Positions 51,884 to 60,000 of a stretch of DNA of 60,000 nucleotides are shown piece by piece. The notes beneath the pieces are model-generated. The model ran no database searches. It saw only the letters and a program-made list of their open reading frames with translations, and was not told the origin of the DNA. Numbering within the stretch: the first letter of the stretch is position 1; each line of letters begins with the position of its first letter. Source of the stretch: Tubulanus polymorphus (taxonomy: Eukaryota > Nemertea > Palaeonemertea > Tubulaniformes > Tubulanidae); contig NC_134035.1 of the NCBI RefSeq assembly GCF_964204645.1, positions 1,194,001 to 1,254,000 of the forward strand, in the 5' to 3' direction. Position numbers and translations under genes: made by a program.

Positions 51884-53841
51884 CTGAAATATACCAATCA
51901 AATTTTAAACAAATTAGAACAGCAAATATAGCCACAAGGCAGCGACATTTGATCGATTTTCTATTTTCAGAGAACACGATTATGTAAGAAAATACTAATG
52001 AGTTATAAACCGGCCAGATATGTCTGCCCCCATTGTAGTACAGGTTTTTCACAACATTTTGTCATCGCAAATAGTTGTTTAATTGAAAATGAACTAAAAA
52101 TCAGTCAGATTTTGAAGGTATTTTGGTAGTAAATGAGAGTAGTTACTACGCTCAAATAGTAGTCATAGTCTAGGTGTGTATGAAGGACTCTGAAGGCTTT
52201 TACTCAGGTTTTCTACACTTTTCTCATTAATAGTATTAGTAATTCAATTTCTATAGCCCCATTTTCACTATGATACAATGTTCAACAGCCCTTTCCACAT
52301 AATCGGCATCATTGCCCCCTCAGCCTACAACCCTAACCATTTATCAGTCATCTTCACCGGGGAGAAGTAATATCCGAGCAGCTACTAGAGGCATTCAGGA
52401 GTCATCTATCACACCAGGTGCCCCATTTACTTCTGGGTGAAGGGAGGCAATGAGGATGCCCGGGGACACTACCGGATGCAAACCCACAGGACCTGGTATC
52501 CCAGAGTCGAATTCGCTTACCATTTGCCTATACGGCTTGCTCTACTAGTAAAAGCTATTAGCTAAAAGGTAAAAGATGACTGTCTGATCACTGTATTTAC
52601 ACACACCACTAGACAGTGCGTACTTACACTATTCATTACGTTGAAAAAAAGACACCATTTGCGCTTCGTTAACACAATGAGTGTTACTTCTCGTTGCTGC
52701 CAGTGGTTTTTACTCGCAGTGTCAACCTTCTATTTGTCTATTTTTCCAGCCTCTCGCTGCACGCACAGGAGATACCTTGCCCTCAGCTATCGCCGCATCA
52801 TCAACAGCACAAAATAGGCTTTTTCAACAAGGGAAGGCTCCAAAATGCAATAAGTCGGATATTCTCGGAGCCACCCCATATGTATAGATGCATGAAAACA
52901 AAAACAAGGCTTTTGTTTGTTTGTTTTTATGTCACTTGGATCTTGGTTTCCCAAGACTAATCCTATTTGATTATTCATTTAACCTTACAGCGGCCTTTGA
53001 AGTGTTGCCCGCACGCTGTAAGCAGCCAGCAGTGTGCTTACAGTGTGCGGGCAACACTTAATTCGGAAGCAAACTAAAGAAACTTTCTTGTTTAAAACAC
53101 AACTGATTTTAACCATGTATAAAGTCGATCTGAAGAGGGTTTATATCGATACAAACTGTGACGACCGAGTGTCGACTTTCAAACACTCTTAGTTTCTCAA
53201 ATCTTCAAACAAGGCCGGATCAAAACTGATGACTATAGCCAGACTAGGTATACATCAATTACTGCAACCTGTTATATACCTATATCTATACCTGATGGGA
53301 CTGAGAGATGAGACCTTTCAAATATCGGTGTTAAAAATCTCGCAGATATAAACGATTCATCACGCAAAGCCTGAAGACACGTTATATAAAAAAAGCATTT
53401 TCAATAAAGCCCCGGTTATTTTTGTGTATCACAAGCAATTTGGTCGATGATTTTTCGTGGTAATTAATTGAAAGAAGCTTCCAGTTATGCTTTGAACTAT
53501 AAATAGAATGTAACAGAGACACAGAGGGAAAGATGTGATTTCATCCTGAGAATATTAAAGAAATCTCATCAAAGCGACCGTACGAGACGTAAACAGACAT
53601 GTTTCAGGCGAAATAACGAACATAAAAAAGAATCGAAATAAGATTATAAATACAGCGAAAATTATTTACTGTATAAACAGAAGGGAACTTCAGGGGGAAA
53701 TGTGAGGATGATGATGGAATCTGAGCACTGGGAGGGGGGGGAACTATGATTGAAGCTGCTTCACAAGTTGATAATTGATTTCGGCGTAAATGAACAGTAA
53801 GACATCGTAGAACAGATAGCTGCAGGAACACGAGAACTCAA
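51884..53841. other. Upstream intron or 5' flank, no exon recognised
   Basis: The split codon of exon 1 requires an upstream coding exon, but no TSP1-like or signal-peptide frame with splice sites is seen here. Contents: a hairpin at 53000-53059, a GTGACGACCGAGTGTC repeat copy at 53131-53210, and AT-rich DNA. Confidence 0.5.
53000..53059. ncRNA. Candidate pre-miRNA-like hairpin
   Basis: 25-bp arms AAGTGTTGCCCGCACGCTGT-AAGCA and TGCTTACAGTGTGCGGGCAA-CACTT pair with one mismatch (G·U in one strand's RNA) around a 10-nt loop, 60 nt in all. Pairing stops sharply outside the arms. Size and shape fit a pre-miRNA, but neither arm matches a miRNA I know, and a small palindromic insertion is as likely. 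Confidence 0.5.
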
Positions 53842-53961
53842 CAGGGCTCACTCTAACTGGTCAACACCCGTAATAGTAACACCACTCGCCAGGGCTCACG
53901 CTAACTGGTAAACGCCCGTCATAGCAACACCAATCGCCAGGGCTCACTCTGTAACCGGTAA
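53842..53961 (+). repeat. 48-bp tandem repeat, 2.5 units
   Basis: CAGGGCTCACTCTAACTGGT starts at 53842, 53890 and 53938; the middle reads AACACCCGTAATAGTAACAC. It runs directly into the 44-bp leader copy at 53962. Confidence 0.5.
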
Positions 53962-54005
53962 TGATTGGCCGAAAAGAGGATGCGTGCCCGGTGTACCCCA
54001 ATCTG
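53962..54005 (+). repeat. 44-bp segment identical to 51431-51474
   Basis: TGATTGGCCGAAAAGAGGAT through CCCCAATCTG is identical at both places, 2.5 kb apart and on either side of exon 1. Here it is wedged between the 48-bp repeat and the GTCA tract. Confidence 0.5.
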
Positions 54006-54021
54006 AATCTGCCACCAATGC

Positions 54022-54237
54022 CAGTCAGTCGGTCAGTCAGTCAATCAGTCAGTGAGTTAATTAATCGGTCAGTCAGTCAGTCAGTGAGTTAGTCAGTCAG
54101 TGCGGCAGTCAGTCGGTCAGTCAGTTAGTCAGTCAATCATTTAGAGTCAGTCAATCAGTGCAGTCAGTGAGTTAGTCAATCAGTCAGTGCACCAGTCAGT
54201 CAGTCAGTGAGTTAGTTAGTCAGTCAGTCAATCAGTC
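54022..54237. repeat. (GTCA)n tetranucleotide tract
   Basis: Long CAGT/GTCA run with GAGTTAGT interruptions repeated every 40-60 bp. Confidence 0.5.
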
Positions 54238-54531
54238 GAACCGATTACACTAGAGACCGTTTGAATAATGCATGAGAAACTGACATGAAATGAATTTCAA
54301 ATCGTCGTTGATGCCGAACGCAACGTGTAAACGGAGTCTGGTATCGTCGTCGTCGTCGTAGAGATCAAAGCGATTGTCGATTGACTTGCGGAGATTAATC
54401 GGATGAAGAACTGCTGCCGTGTAACTGAATAAATTAATATCAATCATTAAACACAACCGGTAACTGACGCTTAAAACATCTTAGCGAATACAAGATCACT
54501 TAAAACTATACGACTAACTATTTATTACACA

Positions 54532-54640
54532 GGACCCAGTTCGACAGTCGTGAGTAAGAGTTAACTCTGAGTTAAAGTTAGTTCATTTTCAATGAGTTAA
54601 CTCTGAGTCAAATCTTAACTCAGAACTGTGGAACTGGACC
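54532..54640. mobile_element. Palindromic MITE, third copy
   Basis: GGACCCAGTTCGACAGTCGT at left and CTCAGAACTGTGGAACTGGA at right; the inner GTTAACTCTGAGTTAA / GAGTTAACTCTGAGTC pair too. 109 bp, the same length as 16825-16934. Confidence 0.5.
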
Positions 54641-55814
54641 CCAGATTTCCATACATAAATAAGTGTGATCAGTTCTCAGGTGACATCACTTCACGGTCTA
54701 TTGGACCAATCTCGACTATTCTCGATAAGTTTGACTCAAGAGCTTCAGCCGCTCATGTCGAATGTTTTAATTCAGTAACGTATTTCACGGTTACGTGGAG
54801 AAAGGGTTGAACTCATGAAATAACTATCACTGACTAACTTACTGAAAACCTGTTTACTTTGCGTGTATATTCAACTGTTATTGTTATTTGTTCTCTGTAT
54901 ATAATCATTTTCTTTAAAAAGCTTTATTTTCTATCTCCCCTGTTTTTATTGTGCTTGATCTTATAATGTATAACTACGTTACGGAACGATGATTTGAATT
55001 GAATTAAATTGTCTCTCCCTCGTATCAGACCAGCCACTAGGTTAAGCTTCTCTCCCAAAAGAGGTTAGAACGCAAGAAAAATTTAAGTTGGACAGAATAT
55101 GATTAGGAAATTGAAATGATTTATCAAAACCTTAAAAACATTCAAATTTAAACATTTTGTGCTTAGTCGTGGTATAGACTCCACTTTATTCGAATAATCA
55201 CTATGTATGACTGTGCAACTGGCCACTGAAATGTATTTCTATCAAGGGAGATCTTGCTTCAATTTGATAAATACATTTTGAATTGCGTGCGCACGTGTGC
55301 GGTTTGGGACCGTCTCTCGGCTTGTTAACCATTCCGTACGCGTCGGCGCCATCGACATTCGGAACTTTCCACCGTAAAACAGATGGCTCCGTTAAATCGA
55401 ATATATCTCTCTTTAAACGATTAGTTCAAAGTCATAACCGCATTCGCGTTTCCGACGACGACGACGATTGTCGCTGAAGAGCCGAATCGATTTCGAGACG
55501 GATTCGACTTCAGAATTTAAACGACGTAATTAAGACGCAGTTTGACATTCTCCACGTGGCCCACTACAATTCGAAACTTCTCGTCGACGACGACGCGGTA
55601 ATCGACCGACGGTAGAAACCAACGTTCAGACGAGCGAATGACGAGAGATCCATGGACCTTGAAACTTTCGTCGAGAAAATCCGAAATTGTAGACAGTTTG
55701 GGAAAATGAACAAGAGCCTGAGGCAAAATAGCTTCACCATTTCATTGCTGACTAATCAATACCCGGAAATGCTGGATAATTTGAAAATTTCTGATAATTC
55801 CATCTCAGTGCGGT

Positions 55815-56018
55815 GTACAACAGGCATACTGCTATAGTGCGTCTACACCACTGTGCGACGTATTATTAATTACTAATATGTCACCATGTCAGGTGCTGCC
55901 ATCTTTCAAGAGATAAAAACCAATTAGTTATCTCGTGAACACACCACGATCCGATGTACTAACAAAGTTCATCACCAATATATACATCGCACAGCAGTGT
56001 AGACACACTGAAAGGGTT
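55815..56018. mobile_element. ACACCGC-type palindromic repeat, longest copy
   Basis: Blocks GTGCGGTGTACAACAGGCAT, GCGTCTACACCACTGTGCGA, CAGGTGCTGCCATCTTTCAA, CACCACGATCCGATGTACTA and CAGCAGTGTAGACACACTGA, then AAGGGTTAA. Contains all blocks seen singly at the other copies. Confidence 0.5.
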
Positions 56019-56861
56019 AAGTTATCCAGAACAAATATCTCGTTTTATTAACAATGAATTCGAGTGTATAGGATTTAATCAAAGTGGATTTAATGAAAAA
56101 CGCCAATAGATTTGATCGATTTACAGATAATTCTTGACTTTGAGATAATTAATAGTTCATTAATGACAGCAGATGTACATGAAAACTGTTTGTCAAAGGG
56201 AACAAAGTAAATGACCATCAATGGAATCGCAACCGAGGGGTTAATGACCAAAATACTCTTTAAACTTAAAGAAAGTTACAATTCTATAAGCAATTCGATA
56301 ATGGCAAAGAATCTCGTGAACGATTACGGCCCAAACGAACCGACCGAGCAAATTGAGCTTAACGAATTAGAAATAGAATTCGCGCGCGGTGGCGCTTTAT
56401 TAGGAAATCTATCCGTTCCGCGAGTCTTTACACAAACAATGAAGCAGATGTAACCGTTAACAGAATCGCGCCCGCGTAAACTAGATTCACGCAACGCTCG
56501 TTGTAAATTCGATGTTCGCCGGGAGTTTACGGGTAAAAGTCACATTTCGCCGACGGCGGATTCTGTTTCGTTTCGTAACAAATTTGCGTTTATTTGATTT
56601 CGAAAGTCGCCGTAGTTCTCGTTCCGTCGTCGAGAGCGAATCGATACAACGCGCAACAACGTCGTCGTCTAAATTTCCTTTTAGTTCGTTCGTTTTTTTT
56701 TTTCTCGAAAATAAATGGGAAATAAAAGGTTGAGATTTTTTCAGCTCAGTAAAATGTAAGCAGGGTCTATTGAAACGGATTCTACCAGATTCCTAGACTT
56801 AAATGCATTTACACCACATTCAATATGTAACTATTAAGAGAGAAGTGATAGTGAAATTACG

Positions 56862-56930
56862 CAGCCACACCGGGGCTCGAACCCGGGTCCCGTACGTATA
56901 GAAGGCAAGCGCGCTAGACCAAGGGTCGGT
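56862..56930 (-). mobile_element. tRNA-derived SINE head
   Basis: On the minus strand TTGGTCTAGCGCGCTTGCCT is A-box like and GGACCCGGGTTCGAGCCCCG is a B box with a perfect 5-bp T stem (CCGGG/CCCGG). The 3' side TGTGGCTG has no matching 5' acceptor strand, so it is a SINE or tRNA relic, not a working tRNA. Confidence 0.5.
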
Positions 56931-57215
56931 TGCATAGTCATCACTTAGACTTAAGACCAGTCTAAGACCAACTTAGTTCTATAGTCAATCTAACAACTTA
57001 AGACCAGTCTAAGACCTACTTAGTTCTATAGTCAATCTAACAACTTAAGACCAGTCTAAGACCTACTTAGTTCTATAGTCAATCTAACAACTTAAGACCA
57101 GTCTTAAGATTTGAGACCACTTTTGGACTTGAGTCAAGACCGTGCAACTGGCCCCAGTAGACCAATAGAACTCGTCCACTAGATCAGTGGTTACACAGTG
57201 GTGCGATGTACATAT
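56927..57215 (-). mobile_element. Composite palindromic element, copy 1
   Basis: Ends AAGGGTCGGTTGCATAG and GTGCAACTGGCCCCAG. Between them ACCAGTCTAAGACCTACTTA plus GTTCTATAGTCAATCTAACA is repeated about three times (58-bp step). Then TAGACCAATAGAACTCGTCC and CACAGTGGTGCGATGTACAT. The same composite is at 57846-58073. Confidence 0.5.
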
Positions 57216-57845
57216 ACGCTAATAGCTAAAAAAACATGGCGGAATCAAAACAGATGCCTCCGGAATGTCCATTTAGAAGCGAACTAGATCGAGGATTATG
57301 AAAAACCATTTACCGAATGTGGAAAGCGCACTGACGGCGAGGTCAACAACATTTACTGCGGCGCAGTTTTGATCATTATGGAATTACAAAAAGATGCGTT
57401 GAAAAGTGGTTCTACATTGACCGATGATCAACTGTCAGTGATCACTGTTGACATGTTCACCTCGCTAGTGCTCGCAGCCGTGCGGCGGCCGCTAAATAAA
57501 TCGATCATTCCAATCAAACCCGCGACGATAGCGATAACGAGCGCCGAACGACGATCTCACGCCGAGCGAGGATTTCACCGTTTTTCCGAACGCGCCGGAA
57601 ATTCGTCGCGTTTTCGGCTTTTCACCGACTGTCGTGCGAACAAAAGCAGACGCGCGCGGTAAACATCGGTCGAATACCGACGACACGTCGAGTTAGATCC
57701 GGCTAATGATGGAGAAAACACCGCGTGGTTCCTTAACGCACGCAAACCTTATCGGAACCGGCGGTATACAGAACCATCGGATAAATCAATCGCTAAGTTT
57801 CAATCATGGACATCTTTACTACGAGACCCGGTTTACGGGCGGATC
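57216..57845. other. Upstream region between the two composite elements
   Basis: 57470-57700 is CG-rich with frames on both strands (57369-57662 plus, 57492-57686 minus). They show no domain, no cysteine pattern and no splice fit to exon 1. Confidence 0.5.
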
Positions 57846-58073
57846 TAGACCAAGGGTCGGTTGCGTAGTCATGACTTAGACTTAAGACCAGTCTAAGACC
57901 TACTTAGTTCTATAGCCAATCTAACAACTTAAGACCAGTCTTAACATTAAAAGACCACTTTCGGACTTTAGTCAATCAAGACTGTGCAACTGGCCCCAGT
58001 AGACCAATAGAACTAGTCCACTAGACCAGTGGTTACACAGTGGTGCGATGTACATGTTCGCTAATAGATAAAA
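57846..58073 (-). mobile_element. Composite palindromic element, copy 2
   Basis: As at 56927-57215 but with a single inner unit: AAGGGTCGGTTGCGTAG, ACCAGTCTAAGACCTACTTA, GTGCAACTGGCCCCAGTAGA and CACAGTGGTGCGATGTACAT. The sequence left of it (ATCCGCCC) differs from copy 1, so this is an independent insertion or a duplication that stops here. Confidence 0.5.
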
Positions 58074-59330
58074 TGTTTGAGTGCCCTTTTTCATGTTGCA
58101 ACATACATTGTGCATTACAGCGCAGGATTACACCATGTATTGCCTTTTTGGACATCAATGAATCTTTTGGGATGCGACAAGTGCTTCAAGTGTAAACACA
58201 ACTAATTCGAACCATCTACGAACTCAAACAGAAGAACATATTCACATTGATACAAACTGCGACCGAGTGACGACTTAAAAACACTATTAATTTCACCTCA
58301 AACAACATGGCTTCATGTGGATTGATTTTGACGACAATTGAACTGGCGATACTGAGAGACTTTCTCGTTAAAAACACTTAGTTTTACTTAAAACATGGCT
58401 TCACACGATAACATTATTTCAGATGATGATTGGACCGACGATAACAGATGCCGTTGACAAGCGCAGGCGATCACACATAGATGGACAAAATGTCAATTTG
58501 TGAATCGATGATTTTCAGGAATGACCCGCAGGTAACGATAGGTTTTGCTGCGAAGATGGATGATAAATGAACGCGGACTCGAAAAATGTCTGGTCTTGTC
58601 ATCTGGTGGGCGAAATTCAAATACCACAAGTCACGCGACTGTCGGGAAGCTTGTTGTCATACGTCGGTTTGAAGCAAGTCGAAAATAGAAACAAATAAAA
58701 TAGAAACTTCGAAAATACACGCGACAAAAAAACAAACAAAACCGAATCAGACTAAACTAGTCAGAATGTTTATATACGCAGGGATCAAGAAGCCACAATT
58801 GATCGATTTCATCGTCTACAACGAACAGCAAATAAATGGATTCTGAGAAATGTAAAAAAGAAATCATATACGAAGGAACAAACATGAATAAGGTCGCGTA
58901 TTTGATGATACATTATTTCGGTTCTATTCATAGAAAAACCTCGTAGGCGCCGACTGAAAAATTAATGTAGATTCGAACGGATCGAACGCGAACACACGGA
59001 ATTGATCGAAATGTTATATTTACGGCGCAAACGCCGCGCCGCACCGCGCTGGAAAACCGTTCGCGAGAACGAAAACTTTCGAAAAAATGGAAATCCATAC
59101 AAAGTAAATTAAGAGAAAAGCCGGCGAACGACGACGAACGTCGAGAGAATTGAAAGAACGGCGACTGATTGCAATTTACGGACGAACGCGCGTTAAATGA
59201 AATGTCTTCTTCATCTTTCATTTTTACTATTCTTTGATTTTCGTCTGAAATCACGCATTATCTACAAACAGTGGGTCGCAAAACATGTATTATATAAAAC
59301 AGTGGGTCGCAAAACAAGGGCAGGGTGGCT
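58074..59330. other. Upstream region, no exon recognised
   Basis: 58227-58400 is a copy of the GCGACCGAGTGACGAC repeat. 58930-59190 is CG-rich with a minus-strand frame of about 100 codons (58928-59254) lacking any domain. Nothing else. Confidence 0.5.
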
Positions 59331-59512
59331 ACTTTCGTTTGACTCGCTTTTACCCTATTCCCTGACATGCACGTTGTTTTCCCTGACTCGATCTGCTAAG
59401 AATCAAATCAATTAACGCAGTCAAATATGTAAGACATAGAAGGAAACTGTTTGATTTCACATATCGTGATCAGCAATTTCAACAAATTTCACTTTTTCCT
59501 GATTTCTTACTT
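59331..59512 (+). mobile_element. CAGGGTGGCTAC element, 3' end lost
   Basis: CAGGGTGGCTACTTTCGTTT, then TTTTCCCTGACTCGATCTGC and CAATTAACGCAGTCAAATAT, as at 40780. The right end GGCGCCACCCTG is missing. Just left, ACAGTGGGTCGCAAAACA occurs twice. Confidence 0.5.
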
Positions 59513-60000
59513 TAGCAGGCGATCTGACGATGTCACAGGGGGGAGATATAGGCCTCCAGAAACCTTCCTAAATACAGGCCCGATTTAGGTAACCACTGAC
59601 GAGAAATCTGCTTCACGATATCATTGGCTAACAGTTTTGTTAATCTTTTTTGCAGAGTTTTTAAAAAACTAGAAATGCGATATCTCGCTGTGTAGGGATG
59701 GACCACACAAATTACCGATAGGATATCATTTCGTGGAATATTCTTCGTACTGTCGCCAAAACAACTTGAAAAATGATATCGAATTACTGACTAATTACAG
59801 CCGTAGACATCGGGAGCCCCAAACAAAACACGATTCTTTATCCATTGAAAAAAACGAAAAATATAATCTGCTAACCGGATTATATGAAATATCAGCTTCA
59901 TTGAATGAGATTGAGTTTACGAGACGTTGTTAAATCTGTTCGGTAAACAACCTCGGTTTTTATAGACATAAATCATAAGCCTTTGTATTTTCGGTTTTAT
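59513..60000. other. Window end, nothing recognised
   Basis: A frame of 66 codons at 59733-59933 is polar and has no domain or start context that would support a gene. Confidence 0.5.

Larger units (their letters stand above)
54238..56926. other. Upstream intron or 5' flank, no exon recognised
   Basis: Contains palindromic elements at 54532-54640 and 55815-56018. 55285-55650 and 56455-56690 are CG-rich, CGACGACG-heavy blocks, and a frame of 80 codons at 56211-56453 is AT/GC-mixed but has no domain. None has TSP1-like cysteine/tryptophan spacing or a signal peptide that I can join to exon 1. Confidence 0.5.

Noticed and set aside
51313-51887. Five overlapping frames up to 157 codons rich in PNLDL or SGSATVPQ repeats
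   Set aside because: Artefact of the 24-25 bp minisatellite; open in several frames at once. Only the minus-strand exon at 51741-51883 is real.
56211-56453. Plus-strand frame of 80 codons as a possible small gene
   Set aside because: No recognisable domain and no supporting signals; length is within chance for this DNA.
56862-56930. Possible tRNA gene on the minus strand
   Set aside because: Good A and B boxes and T stem, but no 5' acceptor strand pairs with the 3' side, and an element sits at the A box. Judged SINE or relic.

Overview
This window is eukaryotic nuclear DNA from an invertebrate. It is AT-rich, has no operons, and carries many short non-autonomous repeats, minisatellites and tRNA-derived SINE pieces. 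The coding part is one spliced gene on the minus strand. Its high intron density, CGA/CGT-rich islands and repeat style suggest a marine lophotrochozoan, possibly a mollusc. The species cannot be fixed from the sequence alone.

The gene is a homologue of thrombospondin type-1 domain-containing protein 7A (THSD7A/THSD7B family). I assembled 24 exons by hand from splice signals, between 51883 (most 5' exon seen) and the stop codon at 12805. All 23 junctions keep the reading frame. The total is 4,756 coding bases, about 1,584 residues. In order, the protein has 17 thrombospondin type-1 (TSP1) modules, the last one degenerate, then two EGF-like segments, a juxtamembrane linker, one transmembrane helix, and a cytoplasmic tail of about 425 residues. 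TSP1 modules alternate between two subtypes: one with a tryptophan-rich WSxWSxC start, the other with a W-x(5)-W-x(2)-C start. The signal peptide and probably the first TSP1 module are missing; their exon or exons lie upstream of 51883, most likely beyond 60000.

Layout: 1-12804 is the 3' flank (last exon's UTR not defined) with tandem repeats and palindromic elements. 12805-25891 holds 19 of the 24 exons with short introns, several of them largely filled by transposon copies. 25892-51740 holds five exons separated by long introns of 3.3 to 11.6 kb. 51884-60000 is upstream intron or flank with no recognised exon. No second protein-coding gene, rRNA, intact tRNA or CRISPR array was found, and no ORF resembles a transposase or reverse transcriptase.

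The points most worth a second look are the very long signalling-type cytoplasmic tail compared with the short vertebrate tail, an intron almost wholly made of a transposon whose end meets the 5' splice site, a transposon family with terminal motif CAGGGTGGCCAC and 5-bp target duplications, a pre-miRNA-sized hairpin at 53000-53059, and a 73-76 bp tandem-repeat monomer found at several separate loci. Repeat-family names are my own descriptions, since no database was available. [Form note: the original gave no feature confidence values; 0.5 is a uniform placeholder required by the schema, not an estimate.]
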